A stretch of DNA of 64,000 nt from Comamonas halotolerans (GCF_030162935.1 NZ_JASAUZ010000056.1:1-64000); one strand, 5' to 3'. Numbered from the stretch's first letter, positions 42,024-52,590 are shown. Numbers and translations are program-made. The notes: generated from the letters alone by a model not told the origin.

Positions 42024-42064
42024 CATTCCCCAGCCGACTACGTCGGGTTATTGGCTCGGGAATG
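42024..42064 (+). promoter_or_regulatory. Large hairpin upstream of fdnG
   Basis: Arms 42024-42035 and 42053-42064 pair at 11 of 12 positions, with one C-C mismatch, around a 17-base loop. Part of the loop can form an alternative CCGAC-TAC-GTCGG hairpin. No U-run follows, so it is not a terminator. It could be a leader RNA switch or an overlapping protein site. Confidence 0.4.
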
Positions 42065-42130
42065 GGTCTTGTATGAGACACATAACTAGAATTCCGCCTA
42101 CAAGCGTCAAGTTTTAAAAAAGGTAACCCC

Positions 42131-45100
42131 ATGGTGCAACTATCCAGACGCCAGTTCATGCAAGTGACTGGCTCGAGTCTGGCGGCATCCAGCTTGGCAG
42201 TGATGGGCTTCTCGCCCACCGCCGCACTTGCTGAAGTACGCCAGTTCAAGCTGGCCGCTACCACCGTCACACGGCAGACATGCACGTACTGCTCGGTCGG
42301 ATGCGGTCTTTTGATGTATTCGTACAGCGACGGTGTGCGCAACGCCAAGCTGTCCGTCATGCACGTTGAAGGCGACCCAGATCACCCCGTCAACCGCGGC
42401 ACACTGTGCCCTAAGGGTGCTTCGCTGCTCGACTTCGTGCACAGCCCCAACCGCCTCAAGTACCCCGAGTACCGCGCTCCTGGCTCCAATGAGTGGAAGC
42501 GCATGTCTTGGGACGAAGCTTTGGACCGTATCGCCAAACTCCTGAAGGAAGACCGCGACGCCAACTTCGTTGAGAAGAATGAAAAGGGTCAAACGGTTAA
42601 CCGTTGGCTCACCACCGGCATGCTGGCTGCCTCGGCCTCCAGCAACGAAGCCGGTTACGTCACACACAAGGTAGCCCGTTCCTGGGGTCTGCTGGCGCTC
42701 GATAACCAAGCACGTGTCTGACACGGCCCGACGGTGGCAGGTCTTGCCCCGACGTTTGGCCGTGGAGCCATGACCAATCACTGGGAAGACATCAAGAATG
42801 CTGATGTGATTCTCGTGATGGGTGGTAACGCCGCAGAAGCTCACCCATGTGGCTTCAAATGGGTCACCGAAGCGAAGGAGCACAATGGTGCGCACTTCAT
42901 GGTGGTCGATCCCCGCTTCAACCGTTCCGCATCGGTTGCCGATTTCTATGCCCCTATTCGTTCGGGCTCGGACATCGTGTTCCTTGGCGGCATCATCAAT
43001 TACTTGTTGACCAACGACAAGATCCACCACGAATACGTGAAGAACTACACAGACTTCTCGTTCATCGTGCGTGAGGACTTTGCGTTCGACGAAGGTATCT
43101 TCTCGGGCTACAACCCCGAAACCCGCACTTACGACAAATCGTCGTGGGACTACGAGCTGGGTGAGGATGGCTTTGTGAAGGTGGACCCCACACTGCAGCA
43201 CCCCCGTTGCGTGTACCAGTGGCTCAAGCGTCACTACGCAGGCTACACCCCAGAAAAGGTGGAAAGCATCTGCGGTACACCCAAGGAGAAGTTCCTGCAC
43301 GTGGCAAAGCAGTTCGCTTCGACCGCCGAAGCTGGCCGCGTTGCCACCATCATGTACGCCCTGGGCTGGACACAGCACACCACGGGTGCACAGATGCTGC
43401 GCACTGGCGCCATGATTCAACTGCTGTGCGGCAACATCGGTGTTGCTGGCGGTGGTATGAACGCGCTGCGTGGTCACTCCAACATTCAAGGTCTGACTGA
43501 CCTGGGTATCTTGTCCGCATCGTTGCCGGGTTACCTGTCGCTGCCTAACGAGAGCGAGCAAGACTACCAAAAGTACATTGACGCGCGCACACCCAAGCTG
43601 ATGCGCCCCGGTCAAATGAACTATTGGCAGAACACCCCCAAGTTCCACGTCAGCCTGATGAAGGCTTGGTGGGGTCCTGCTGCCACTGCTGAAAACAACT
43701 GGGCATTTGATTACCTGCCCAAGCTGGACAAGCAGTACGACATGCTGCAGATCACTGACATGATGGTGCAAGGCAAGGTCAATGGTTACATTGCCCAAGG
43801 CTTCAACCCATTGGCATCGTTGGCCAACTCCAACAATGTGCGAAACGGTCTGAGCAAGCTGAAGTTCCTGGTGGTGATGGATCCTCTGGTCACTGAAACC
43901 TCCGAGTTCTGGAAGAACCACGGCGAATTCAACGACGTGGACACAGCATCCATCCAGACTGAAGTGTTCCGCCTGCCTACCACCTGCTTCGCTGAAGAAG
44001 ATGGTGCAGTGGTGAGCTCTTCGCGCGTGTTGCAATGGCACTGGAAGGCCGCTGACGCTCCTGGCGAAGCCAAGACCGACATCGCCATCATGTCCGGCCT
44101 GCATCTGCGCATGAAAAAGTTGTACGAAAAGGACGGCGGCAAGTTCCCTGACCCTATCGTCAACCTCTGGTGGCCTTACGCCCAGGCTGCACACCCCACT
44201 TCCGAGGAAATCGCCAAGGAATACAACGGTCGTGCACTGGTCGACCTCAAGGATGCCAACGGCAATGTAATCCGCAAGGCCGGAGAGCAACTGGGTGGCT
44301 TTGGCGAACTGCGTGATGACGGCACCACCCTGGGCGGTTGCTGGATCTGGGCAGGTAGCTGGACGTCTTCGGGCAACCAAATGGCCCGCCGCGACAACAG
44401 CGACCCGACTGGAATCGGCAATACGCTGAACTGGGCATGGGCCTGGCCCGCCAACCGTCGCGTGCTGTACAACCGCGCATCCTGCGACCGTCAGGGCAAG
44501 CCTTTCAACCCCAACCGTGTGCTGATCAAGTGGGATGGCACCAAGTGGGGCGGAGCAGACGTGCCTGACGTGGCTGTGGGTCTGGACCCTGAAGTCGTCA
44601 ACCCATTCATCATGAATCCCGAAGGCGTGGCCCGCTTCTTTGCTCGCAAGGGCATGAACGAAGGCCCATTCCCAACGCACTACGAGGCGTTCGATAACCC
44701 ATTGGGCTACAACCCAATGTACCCAGAGAACAAGCTGGCGGTTATCAACCCGGCAGCGCGCATTCTGGAATCCACCAAGGGCACTGCTGGCGATCCCAAG
44801 GAATACCCACATGTGGGCACCACTTACCGCCTGACCGAGCACTTCCACTATTGGACCAAGCACGTTCAGCTGAACAACATTGTTCAGCCTGAGCAGTTTG
44901 TGGAAATTGGTGAAGCGCTGGCCAAGGAGCTGGGCATCGAGACGGGTCAGAAGGTAAAGGTTTCTTCCGCACGTGGTTTCATCAAGGCAGCTGCCGTGGT
45001 GACCAAGCGTATCAAGCCTATGCAAATTGACGGCAAGACCATTCATCACGTGGGCGTTCCCATTCACTGGGGCTTCTCGACCACGGGTCGCAAGGGCTAT

Positions 45101-45190
45101 ATGGCTAACAACCTGACAGCCTCGATCGGTGATGGCAACAGCATGACCCCTGAGTCCAAGACCTTCTTGGTCAAGGTCGAGAAGGCGTAA
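42131..45190 (+). CDS. fdnG: Formate dehydrogenase-N catalytic subunit, selenoprotein (UGA = Sec197)
   Basis: The reading frame is one protein of 1019 residues interrupted only by UGA at 42719-42721. The flanking sequence ARV-UGA-HGPTVAGLAPTFGRG matches the Sec site of E. coli FdnG (Sec196), and a SECIS hairpin follows. It has a twin-arginine signal (SRRQFMQ, 5-11), [4Fe-4S] ligands C51, C54, C58 and C93, and a C-terminal molydopterin-binding domain. The enzyme oxidises formate in the periplasm at a Mo-bis-MGD centre with selenium as ligand. It heads the operon fdnGHI-fdhE-selA-selB. Automatic callers will split it into a 196-residue fragment and a second piece from 42734; both are one gene. 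Confidence 0.97.
42719..42764 (+). promoter_or_regulatory. fdnG: Sec UGA codon and bacterial SECIS element
   Basis: Directly after the UGA, CACGGCC (42722-42728) pairs perfectly with GGCCGTG (42758-42764) as a lower stem. Above it, GG-U-GGC pairs with GCC-CC with one bulged U, and the apical loop is AGGUCUU. The bulged U and the GGUCU loop are the features SelB recognises in the E. coli fdhF and fdnG SECIS. Confidence 0.95.
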
Positions 45191-45203
45191 GGAGGAATAG
45201 CTG

Positions 45204-46133
45204 ATGTCTTCAACCATGTCTCTCGATATCAAACGTCGTTCCGCAACGACCACCCCTTCGCCCAGCGTGCGTGAAGCACACGGCGGCGAAGTGGCCAAGC
45301 TGATCGACGTCTCCAAATGCATTGGCTGCAAGGCTTGCCAGACAGCATGCATGGAGTGGAACGATCTGCGTGACGAAGTCGGCACATTGGCTGCCGGCGT
45401 GTATGACAATCCAACCGACCTCACGGCCGACTCCTGGACTGTCATGCGCTTCGCGGAATACGAAAACGAAGCCACAGGCAATCTGGAATGGCTGATCCGC
45501 AAGGACGGCTGTATGCACTGTGAAGACCCAGGCTGCCTGAAGGCCTGCCCATCGCCAGGCGCGATCGTGCAGTATGCCAACGGCATCGTGGACTTCCAGC
45601 AGGACCAGTGTGTGGGCTGCGGTTACTGCGTGACAGGCTGCCCATTCAATATTCCGCGCATCTCCAAGAAGGACAACAAGGCGTACAAGTGCACCTTGTG
45701 TTCGGACCGCGTGGCTGTGGGCCGCGAACCCGCTTGCGTAAAGACCTGCCCTACCGGCGCCATCATGTTTGGCACCAAAGAGGCCATGCACGAACAGGCA
45801 GAACGTCGCATTGGCGATCTGCAAAACCGTGGTTACGCCAACGCTGGTTTGTATGACCCAGCCGCCGTCGGTGGTACACACGTCATGTACGTGCTGCACC
45901 ACGCAGACAAGCCATCCCTCTACAAGGGCCTGCCAGACGATCCCAAGATCAGTCCCATGGTTTCCCTGTGGAAGGGCGTGGCCAAGCCTTTGGCTATGGC
46001 CGCACTGGGTGCAGCCGCTGTCGGCAGCTTGTTCCACTACATCACCAAGGGCCCGAACGAAGTGTCCAAGGAACTGGAAGATGAAATGGATCGCAAGGAT
46101 GCTGCAGCCGAGAAGAAGGAGAACGGCAAATGA
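45204..46133 (+). CDS. fdnH: Formate dehydrogenase-N iron-sulfur subunit
   Basis: The 309-residue protein has four ferredoxin-type cysteine clusters ([35 protein letters not shown] and the C-x2-C...CVKTC group). It ends with a single transmembrane helix (about 262-281) and a charged cytoplasmic tail. It carries electrons from the catalytic subunit to the cytochrome b subunit. The GGAGG before the ATG lies 13 bases after the fdnG stop codon. The stop overlaps the fdnI start in ATGA, so translation of the two is coupled. Confidence 0.96.
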   Translation: MSSTMSLDIKRRSATTTPSPSVREAHGGEVAKLIDVSKCIGCKACQTACMEWNDLRDEVGTLAAGVYDNPTDLTADSWTVMRFAEYENEATGNLEWLIRKDGCMHCEDPGCLKACPSPGAIVQYANGIVDFQQDQCVGCGYCVTGCPFNIPRISKKDNKAYKCTLCSDRVAVGREPACVKTCPTGAIMFGTKEAMHEQAERRIGDLQNRGYANAGLYDPAAVGGTHVMYVLHHADKPSLYKGLPDDPKISPMVSLWKGVAKPLAMAALGAAAVGSLFHYITKGPNEVSKELEDEMDRKDAAAEKKENGK

Positions 46134-46756
46134 AACGCAATCCACGCGACCTCGTGCGCTATAACGCATCGGAGCGCGCCAACCACTGGGTGGTAGGCAT
46201 TTGCTTCATCTTGCTGGCGCTGTCTGGCTTGGCCTTCTTCCATCCAGCGTTCTTCCCGCTGACACAGCTGTTCGGCGGTGGTCCCTGGACACGCATCCTG
46301 CACCCTTACATCGGTGTGGTGATGGCAGTGTTCTTTATCATCATGGCGTTCCGCTTCTGGCGTTTGAACGTGATTGAGCCTCGCGATATCGAGTGGCTCA
46401 AGAACGTGAACAAGATGATCGATGGTGACGACCACGACATGCCTGAACAAGGCAAGTACAACGGCGGTCAAAAGCTGTTGTTCTGGGGTCTGGTCATCGG
46501 AATGGCGCTGATCACTGTCTCCGGCTTTGTGATGTGGCGTGCCTGGTGGACGCTGCCTGTGGACATGGTTCGCGCAGCTTCCGTGGTGCACGCCATTGCT
46601 GCAGTGTGGATGATTGGCTTGATCATCATGCACGTCTATGCGGCTATTTGGACCACTGGAACCATCCGCGCCATGTTGTATGGCACAGTGACCCGTGCTT
46701 GGGCCAAGCAACACCACCGCGGCTGGTATCGCAAGATGACTGGCGAAAAAGACTAA
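46130..46756 (+). CDS. fdnI: Formate dehydrogenase-N cytochrome b556 subunit
   Basis: The 208-residue membrane protein (217 in E. coli) has four predicted transmembrane helices. Histidines placed for haem b ligation lie in [22 protein letters not shown] and [10 protein letters not shown]. It anchors the complex in the inner membrane and passes electrons to quinone, allowing formate oxidation to build proton motive force. It overlaps fdnH by four bases. Confidence 0.95.
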   Translation: MKRNPRDLVRYNASERANHWVVGICFILLALSGLAFFHPAFFPLTQLFGGGPWTRILHPYIGVVMAVFFIIMAFRFWRLNVIEPRDIEWLKNVNKMIDGDDHDMPEQGKYNGGQKLLFWGLVIGMALITVSGFVMWRAWWTLPVDMVRAASVVHAIAAVWMIGLIIMHVYAAIWTTGTIRAMLYGTVTRAWAKQHHRGWYRKMTGEKD

Positions 46757-46806
46757 GTCTCAGGATTTGGTCTAAAAATAGAAGTCACTTAGACGCTTGT
46801 TGACTG

Positions 46807-46843
46807 CCGCCGGTATGCCCAACGCTGGGCGTACCGGCGGTTT
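46807..46843 (+). promoter_or_regulatory. Long GC-rich hairpin between fdnI and fdhE
   Basis: A 15-bp stem (46807-46821 with 46826-46840, one U-G pair) closed by a 4-base loop is followed by TTTCAATTT. It may terminate partially, or protect the upstream fdnGHI message from 3' exonucleases, so that fdhE-sel genes are expressed at lower levels than the structural genes. Confidence 0.6.
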
Positions 46844-46863
46844 CAATTTAGGGATTCCTTTTC

Positions 46864-47838
46864 ATGCAACAACGCATTCTTCAACCAGGCGAAATCGAAG
46901 CGCTGGACAAAACCTCCTTCCCTCGCATTCTGCTGCCACAAGTCGCCAGCCTGTTTGCCGAGCGTGCGGCGCGCCTGCGCCAACTCTCCGATGGCAACGC
47001 CATTGCAGATTATTTGCAATTTGCAGCCAAGATCGTTGATGCGCAACACAGCGCAGCTGCTGGCGTCGAGTTGCAGCCCATGGACAGCAGCACCATGGAA
47101 CGCGCTCAACAATTCTCCATGCCTTTGCTGCCAGCTGCCGAGCATGTAGACCCTGCCTGGCACCTGGTTTTGGACGCCATGCTGAATACCCTTGCGGGCA
47201 ATGAAGGTCTGCCAGAGCCGCTGCAGCCACTGATTACTTCGCTGCGTGAACTCAGTCATGCAGAACGTGATGAGATCGCCAAGCGCCTTCTGGAAAAAGA
47301 AGTGGCTGCACGCCATATCGGCATGGCCCCCTTCATCATGGCTGCGCTGCAAGTCACTTACGCCAAACGCGCAGCAGCCCTGAACGTGGCCGATGTGCCT
47401 TACACCGATCCTGCAAGCATCTGCCCCGTATGTGCCAGCGAGCCCGTAGCTAGTGTGCTGCGCATCGGCGGTCAGGCCAACGGTCACCGCTATCTGCACT
47501 GCGGTACCTGCTGCACCGAGTGGCACATGGTGCGAGTGAAGTGCTCTCACTGCGAATCCACCAAGGGGATTCACTACGAAACCATTGAAGGCAGCAAGGA
47601 TGTCATTACCGCAGAAACCTGCGACGAATGCGGCACCTATCGCAAGGTGGTGAACCAGGAAAAAGACCCCTTGGCCGAACCACTGGCTGACGATTTGGCC
47701 AGCCTGATGCTGGACTTGCTGATGAGCGAAAACACCAAGTTCAGACGATCCAGCGCCAACCCTTTGCTGTTTGTGGCGGTTGCCGAAGAGCAAGCACCCG
47801 ATCAAGAGCCAGGTTTGGTTGACCCTGCGGCAGAATAA
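46864..47838 (+). CDS. fdhE: Formate dehydrogenase accessory protein FdhE
   Basis: The 324-residue protein has the four CX2C pairs of the family in its C-terminal half: CPVC, CGTC, CSHC and CDEC, which bind iron in a rubredoxin-like way. FdhE is needed for maturation and membrane assembly of respiratory formate dehydrogenases and interacts with the catalytic subunit. It sits directly after fdnI, with a hairpin in between, and is followed by a strong terminator before selA. Confidence 0.94.
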   Translation: MQQRILQPGEIEALDKTSFPRILLPQVASLFAERAARLRQLSDGNAIADYLQFAAKIVDAQHSAAAGVELQPMDSSTMERAQQFSMPLLPAAEHVDPAWHLVLDAMLNTLAGNEGLPEPLQPLITSLRELSHAERDEIAKRLLEKEVAARHIGMAPFIMAALQVTYAKRAAALNVADVPYTDPASICPVCASEPVASVLRIGGQANGHRYLHCGTCCTEWHMVRVKCSHCESTKGIHYETIEGSKDVITAETCDECGTYRKVVNQEKDPLAEPLADDLASLMLDLLMSENTKFRRSSANPLLFVAVAEEQAPDQEPGLVDPAAE

Positions 47839-47858
47839 GCATTTGCGCCCATATGCCG

Positions 47859-47884
47859 AAAGGCCGCTTCGGCGGCCTTTATTT
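47859..47884 (+). terminator. Intrinsic terminator after fdhE
   Basis: A 9-bp stem (AAAGGCCGC/GCGGCCTTT) with a TTCG tetraloop, followed by TATTTATT. The tail is only moderately U-rich, so some read-through into selA is possible. Confidence 0.85.
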
Positions 47885-47913
47885 ATTGTTCTCTCTGATT
47901 GCGAGTTAGCACT

Positions 47914-49323
47914 TTGAACACTGCCGCACCGCGTCTACCTTCTGTAGACAAACTGCTTCAAACCCCCGTCTTGCAAGGCTTGCAGGCTGAATTTGGTCGC
48001 TCCAGCGTGACCGATGCAGTGCGGCATGTCCTGGATGGTCTGCGCCCCCTCCTGCGCGATGGCAGCCTGCAAGCTGCACACATCGAAGAAAACAGCCTGA
48101 TCAGTGCGGTACGCGAGCACCTGACACAGCGCTTTGCACCGCGCCTGAAATCCGTTTTCAACCTTTCGGGCACAGTTCTGCACACCAACCTGGGACGCGC
48201 CTTGCTGCCCCAGGAAGCGGTCGATGCCGTGGTGGAGGCGCTCACCAATCCTGCCAATCTGGAATATGACCTGGAAACGGGTGGTCGCGGTGACCGCGAC
48301 GATCTGGTGGAACAACTGATTTGCGAATTGACGGGCGCAGAGGCCGCCACCATTGTCAACAACAATGCAGCCGCCGTGCTGCTGGCCCTGTCCACTCTGG
48401 CTTCCGGCAAAGAAGTAGTGGTCTCGCGTGGCGAGCTGGTCGAAATTGGCGGAGCCTTCCGCATCCCCGACATCATGAAGCGCGCAGGCTGCCAGTTGGT
48501 GGAAGTGGGCACCACCAACCGCACGCATGCCAAAGACTACGCAGAAGCTGTGACGGAACACACAGCCTTGCTGATGAAGGTGCACACCAGCAACTACGAA
48601 GTGGTGGGTTTTACCAAAGCCGTCTCAGACGCCGACGTCACCACCATGGCTCACGAACGCGGCCTGCACATGCTGGTGGACCTGGGTAGCGGCACCTTGG
48701 TGGACCTGCGCAACTGGGGGTTGCCGCATGAGGTCACTGTGCGTGAGACCGTGGATGCAGGTGCCGACATCGTCACCTTCTCAGGCGACAAACTGCTGGG
48801 TGGTCCGCAAGCGGGCATCATTGTCGGGCGCAAGGAGTTGATCGCCAAAATCAAGAAGAACCCCATGAAGCGCGCCTTGCGCGTGGGCAAGCTCACGCTG
48901 GCAGCCCTGGAGCCCACATTGCGCCTGTATCTGCACCCGGAAAAACTGGCCGAGCGTTTGACCACACTGCGCCTGTTCACACGGCCGCAGGCTGACATGC
49001 AAGCCCAGGCAGAAATCCTGGCTCCGTTGCTGCAAACCGCACTGGGCAATGCCTGGGTGGTGGAAACTGCAGCCATGAACAGCCAGATTGGCAGCGGCGC
49101 CCTGCCCGTGGACAACCTGCCCAGTTTTGGACTCAAACTGTATCCAGCCAGCGGCAAGCAGGCAGGCCGCCAGCTCAATCAGCTGGAAGCGCGCTTGCGT
49201 GCCCTGCCCCGCGCAGTCATCGGCCGTTTGCATGACGATGCACTGTGGCTGGATCTGCGCTGCCTGGAGGCGTCCATGCAAGCACAGTTCGTGCAGCAGC
49301 TGGATGCGCTGAAGAGCACCTGA
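47914..49323 (+). CDS. selA: L-seryl-tRNA(Sec) selenium transferase
   Basis: The protein of about 469 residues has the SelA N-terminal segment RLPSVDKLLQ, HTNLGRALL, and the PLP lysine in FSGDKLLGGPQAG. As a PLP-dependent decamer it converts Ser-tRNA(Sec) to Sec-tRNA(Sec) using selenophosphate. There is no in-frame ATG or GTG near the N-terminus. The upstream stop TGA at 47896 leaves only TTG at 47899 or 47914 as starts, and I prefer 47914 for family length. Both have poor ribosome sites, suggesting deliberately low synthesis. It lies between the fdhE terminator and selB. Confidence 0.93.
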   Translation: MNTAAPRLPSVDKLLQTPVLQGLQAEFGRSSVTDAVRHVLDGLRPLLRDGSLQAAHIEENSLISAVREHLTQRFAPRLKSVFNLSGTVLHTNLGRALLPQEAVDAVVEALTNPANLEYDLETGGRGDRDDLVEQLICELTGAEAATIVNNNAAAVLLALSTLASGKEVVVSRGELVEIGGAFRIPDIMKRAGCQLVEVGTTNRTHAKDYAEAVTEHTALLMKVHTSNYEVVGFTKAVSDADVTTMAHERGLHMLVDLGSGTLVDLRNWGLPHEVTVRETVDAGADIVTFSGDKLLGGPQAGIIVGRKELIAKIKKNPMKRALRVGKLTLAALEPTLRLYLHPEKLAERLTTLRLFTRPQADMQAQAEILAPLLQTALGNAWVVETAAMNSQIGSGALPVDNLPSFGLKLYPASGKQAGRQLNQLEARLRALPRAVIGRLHDDALWLDLRCLEASMQAQFVQQLDALKST

Positions 49324-49406
49324 CTTCGCTAAACCACCTGCAATGTGCAACAGCCATGCAGTGGGCCCCTATCACTCATTTATTTTGCTGACTAGAAAGT
49401 GTTTGC

Positions 49407-51332
49407 ATGATCATCGGCACCGCGGGACATATTGACCACGGCAAAACCACCCTGGTACGCGCACTGACCGGCGTCGAAACCGACCGCCTCAAAGAAGAAA
49501 AGGCACGCGGCATTTCCATTGAGCTGGGCTACGCCTATGCCCCACTGCCTAACGGTGATGTCTTGGGCATCATCGACGTGCCAGGTCACGAAAAATTCGT
49601 TCACACCATGGCTGCTGGCGCCGTTGGCATTGATCACGCCCTGCTGGTAGTGGCCGCCGATGACGGTGTAATGCCACAAACGCTGGAACACCTTGAAATC
49701 CTGCAACTGCTGGGTGTGAAAAAAGGTACGGTGGCTCTCACCAAAGTCGACCGTGTGCTAGCGGAGCGTGTTGAAGAGGTCAAACTGGAGATCGCGGCCA
49801 TTCTGTCGGTCAGTGCGCTGCACGACAGCCCCATCTTTGAGACTGCGGCCACCCAGGCCGGAGACCCAGGTGTCCAGCAACTGCGCGAGTATCTGGAAGT
49901 GCAGGCGCAGATGATGCCCAGCAGGCCACAAGACGGTTTGTTCCGCCTCGCTGTTGATCGCGTTTTCACCCTGCCCGGCCAGGGTACGGTAGTCACCGGC
50001 ACTGTTTTCAACGGCAAGGTGGCTGTCGGCGATGTGCTGCAACACTCGGGCAGTGGCCAGGAAGTTCGTGTACGCAGCATCCACGCCCAAAACCAATCCG
50101 CAGAAGTCGGTGTGGCAGGCCAACGCTGTGCACTCAACCTGGCCGGGGTTGCCAAGGAAGCCATTGAACGCGGAGACTGGATCGCCGACGCACGCGTGCT
50201 GCAATCTACAGACCGTATCGACATTCGCCTGCACCTGCTGGCAGAAGCGCCGCCCATGCAGCAGTGGACTGCAGTGCATGTGCACATTGGCACCCAGCGC
50301 TGCACCGCCCATGTGGCCTTGCTGCAGGACTCTGCCATTGAGCCGGGCACCGAAGTCGCAGTCCAACTGGTGCTGGACACTGCCGTTTTTGCCATCCCAG
50401 GCGACCGGTTAATCTTGCGCAATGCACAAGCCAGCCGCACGATTGCCGGCGGCATGGTCCTTGACCCCTATGCTCCAGCGCGCAAACGCCGTAGCGCAGA
50501 GCGCCGCGCGTATCTGCAGGCCTTGGAGGGCTTGATTGCCACCGGCAACCCTGCTGCCCTGATCAGCCACGCTGGCCATGGCATCAGCTTGTCACAGCTG
50601 CAGCGCCTGTCAGGACGCACCATGGAAGGTGTGGAACTCGCCGGCACCGAACGCATTACCCAAACTGATGGCGATGCACTCTTCATTGACACAGCACGCT
50701 GGGAGCAGTTGCAGCAGCAAGTGATGGAGGCAGTGGCACGTTTTCACGAAAAATACCCTGACGAACCAGGCATCAATGCAGCCCGCCTGCGCCGCATGGC
50801 ATGGCCTGGGCTGGTACACAGCCAGCACGACAAGCTGTGGCGTGCACTGATGGATCAGCTCCTGGGCAGCAAGCAACTGTCTAGCAGTGGGGCCTGGCTG
50901 CACCTGCCCAGCCACAGCGTCCAATTCACACCCAACGAGCAATCGCTGGTCGAGTTGCTGCTGCCCAAATTGCAGGCGGGCCGCTTTGATCCTCCCTGGG
51001 TGCGCGACTTGGCCGCAGACACTGGCACCGGAGAAGAAGTGGTGCGCCAGCTGCTGCGCAAGCTTGCTCGCCAGGGCACGCTGTTTCAGGTCGTCAAAGA
51101 CCTGTTCTACACAGCCTCCAATATGGATGAGCTGGCAACCATCATCAAAACGCTGGCCAGCGCCACGCCCAATGGCGAAGTCGTGGCCCGCGAGTTCCGT
51201 GATGCCACCGGCCTGGGGCGCAAGCGCGCCATTCAAATCATTGAATGCTTTGACCGCATGGGCTACACCCGCCGTGTGCGTGACGCTCACGTGCTGCGTC
51301 CTGATGCTCAGTGGCACAGTCAGACCAGGTAA
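49407..51332 (+). CDS. selB: Selenocysteine-specific elongation factor
   Basis: The 641-residue GTPase has G1 [10 protein letters not shown] (6-15), G3 DVPGHEKF and G4 TKVD. EF-Tu-like domains 2 and 3 follow, then C-terminal winged-helix repeats (about 375-640) that bind the SECIS hairpin. It brings Sec-tRNA(Sec) to UGA codons followed by a SECIS; here the fdnG site is the visible client. The ATG at 49407 follows selA by 83 bases. An in-order fdn-fdhE-selA-selB layout supports joint control. Confidence 0.96.
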   Translation: MIIGTAGHIDHGKTTLVRALTGVETDRLKEEKARGISIELGYAYAPLPNGDVLGIIDVPGHEKFVHTMAAGAVGIDHALLVVAADDGVMPQTLEHLEILQLLGVKKGTVALTKVDRVLAERVEEVKLEIAAILSVSALHDSPIFETAATQAGDPGVQQLREYLEVQAQMMPSRPQDGLFRLAVDRVFTLPGQGTVVTGTVFNGKVAVGDVLQHSGSGQEVRVRSIHAQNQSAEVGVAGQRCALNLAGVAKEAIERGDWIADARVLQSTDRIDIRLHLLAEAPPMQQWTAVHVHIGTQRCTAHVALLQDSAIEPGTEVAVQLVLDTAVFAIPGDRLILRNAQASRTIAGGMVLDPYAPARKRRSAERRAYLQALEGLIATGNPAALISHAGHGISLSQLQRLSGRTMEGVELAGTERITQTDGDALFIDTARWEQLQQQVMEAVARFHEKYPDEPGINAARLRRMAWPGLVHSQHDKLWRALMDQLLGSKQLSSSGAWLHLPSHSVQFTPNEQSLVELLLPKLQAGRFDPPWVRDLAADTGTGEEVVRQLLRKLARQGTLFQVVKDLFYTASNMDELATIIKTLASATPNGEVVAREFRDATGLGRKRAIQIIECFDRMGYTRRVRDAHVLRPDAQWHSQTR

Positions 51333-51439
51333 AAACCTGCCCCGTAATTACCCCTGAGCTGCAACCTCTGCGACATCAGTCGCCGCGACCACTCGCCACA
51401 CTGTCCCTCAATTCAACCAGGACACGTCAGGAGTGGGCT

Positions 51440-52495
51440 ATGGGTGATTTTTCTCGTGATTTTGTCGCTTGCGCAATCGATTGTCTGACGGACTCACACC
51501 ACCCAGAGCGCCGTCTGTGGCTCACGCAAGCGGCATGTTTGCTCGCTGCCTCAGCAGTACCTTCGGCATTTGCCGATACTGCCGCCAGCTACCCCACCAA
51601 GCCTGTTCGCATTGTGGTTCCATTCGCTCCAGGTGGTGCTACCGATGTGTTAGCCCGCGTCACTGGAAACGGTCTTGCCGCACAACTGAAGCAACCAGTG
51701 ATCATTGAGAACCGTCCAGGAGGCGCTGGTCTGATTGGTGGCGATGTTGTAGCCAAAGCCACTCCCGATGGTCACAACCTCTATCTGGGCACCACGAGCA
51801 CCATGCTCTCCATGCAGTTTCTATTCAAGAAAATGCCATTTGATCCGCAGACAAACTTTGCGCCAGTCTCACGGATCTGCTGGGCCCCTATTGTTCTGGT
51901 CGTCAACTCGGAGCTACCCGTTCACACAGTCAATCAGCTTGTTGAGTACATACGCGCCAACAAAGGCAGACTTAGCTACGGTTCCTATGGCATTGGCTCC
52001 CATGCGCATCTTGCATTTGTAACACTGGACAAACTGGCGAATGGAGGCATGACCCATATTGCATACAAAGGTGAGGCCCCCATGACCCAGGAGCTGGTGG
52101 GAGGATCTTTGAAAATGGGTATGGGCAGCACGCTTTCCCTGAAACAGCACATCGAGTCGGGAAAACTCCGTGCGCTGGCATTTACAGGCGCTCACCGCGT
52201 ACCTGCGCTTCAAGATATTCCCACTTTTGAAGAAGCAGGCTTTAAGCAGGAAGCACTGCGTATATCTGGCTGGCTAGGCGTTGTGGCAACCGGTGGGACT
52301 CCGCCTGAAATTGTGCAAAAAATTGGACAGGCTTTTCGCTCTGCCCTGACGCAACGAGACGTCAATGCACGTGTCTTGACTGCAGGGTTCGTTCCTTTGA
52401 GTGACGATACGCCTCAAAAGTTTGCAAAAAACTGGATCGAAGAAATGGCGATCTGGAAACGCTTGCTCCATGAGGCTGATGTCCAGCCCAATTGA
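51440..52495 (+). CDS. Bug/TctC-family periplasmic solute-binding protein
   Basis: The 351-residue protein has an N-terminal signal peptide (Arg pair, hydrophobic LTQAACLLAASA, cleavage near AFA). It also has the tripartite tricarboxylate transporter binding-protein segments YPTKPVRIVVPFAPGGATD and ENRPGGAGLIGG. CAGGAG precedes the ATG at 51440; a longer frame overlaps selB and is rejected. No TctA or TctB membrane genes accompany it, so it is one of the many orphan Bug proteins of Comamonadaceae. Its place between selB and tRNA-Sec is odd. The ligand is unknown. Confidence 0.9.
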   Translation: MGDFSRDFVACAIDCLTDSHHPERRLWLTQAACLLAASAVPSAFADTAASYPTKPVRIVVPFAPGGATDVLARVTGNGLAAQLKQPVIIENRPGGAGLIGGDVVAKATPDGHNLYLGTTSTMLSMQFLFKKMPFDPQTNFAPVSRICWAPIVLVVNSELPVHTVNQLVEYIRANKGRLSYGSYGIGSHAHLAFVTLDKLANGGMTHIAYKGEAPMTQELVGGSLKMGMGSTLSLKQHIESGKLRALAFTGAHRVPALQDIPTFEEAGFKQEALRISGWLGVVATGGTPPEIVQKIGQAFRSALTQRDVNARVLTAGFVPLSDDTPQKFAKNWIEEMAIWKRLLHEADVQPN

Positions 52496-52590
52496 TTTCA
52501 GCGTGCCATCATTCCCCCTCGCAGACATGATTATTCATGTGTGTGATCGGCAAGCGAAAGCATTTTTACCCTAGAATTGACTTTTCCTTT

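Larger units (their letters stand above)
41762..42130. other. Divergent intergenic region between selU and fdnG
   Basis: A gene-free stretch of 369 bases containing the dyad-rich block at 41984-42022 and a strong imperfect hairpin at 42024-42064, both annotated separately. AAGG lies eight bases before the fdnG ATG. I could not fix a sigma-70 promoter with a good -35, and no FNR box (TTGAT-N4-ATCAA) is visible. Confidence 0.6.

Noticed and set aside
42719-42721. Frameshift or nonsense mutation splitting fdnG
   Set aside because: The frame is unchanged on both sides, the UGA is at the known Sec site, and a SECIS plus all Sec-decoding genes are present.
42140-45586. A very long open frame (1148 codons) antisense to fdnG
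   Set aside because: It is a shadow of codon bias in fdnG and fdnH; its protein is rich in His, Gln and Val with no recognisable domain, while the plus strand is a clear enzyme.
52549-52563. Sigma-54 promoter for tRNA-Sec
   Set aside because: GG and GC elements are nine rather than ten bases apart and do not match the consensus around them.
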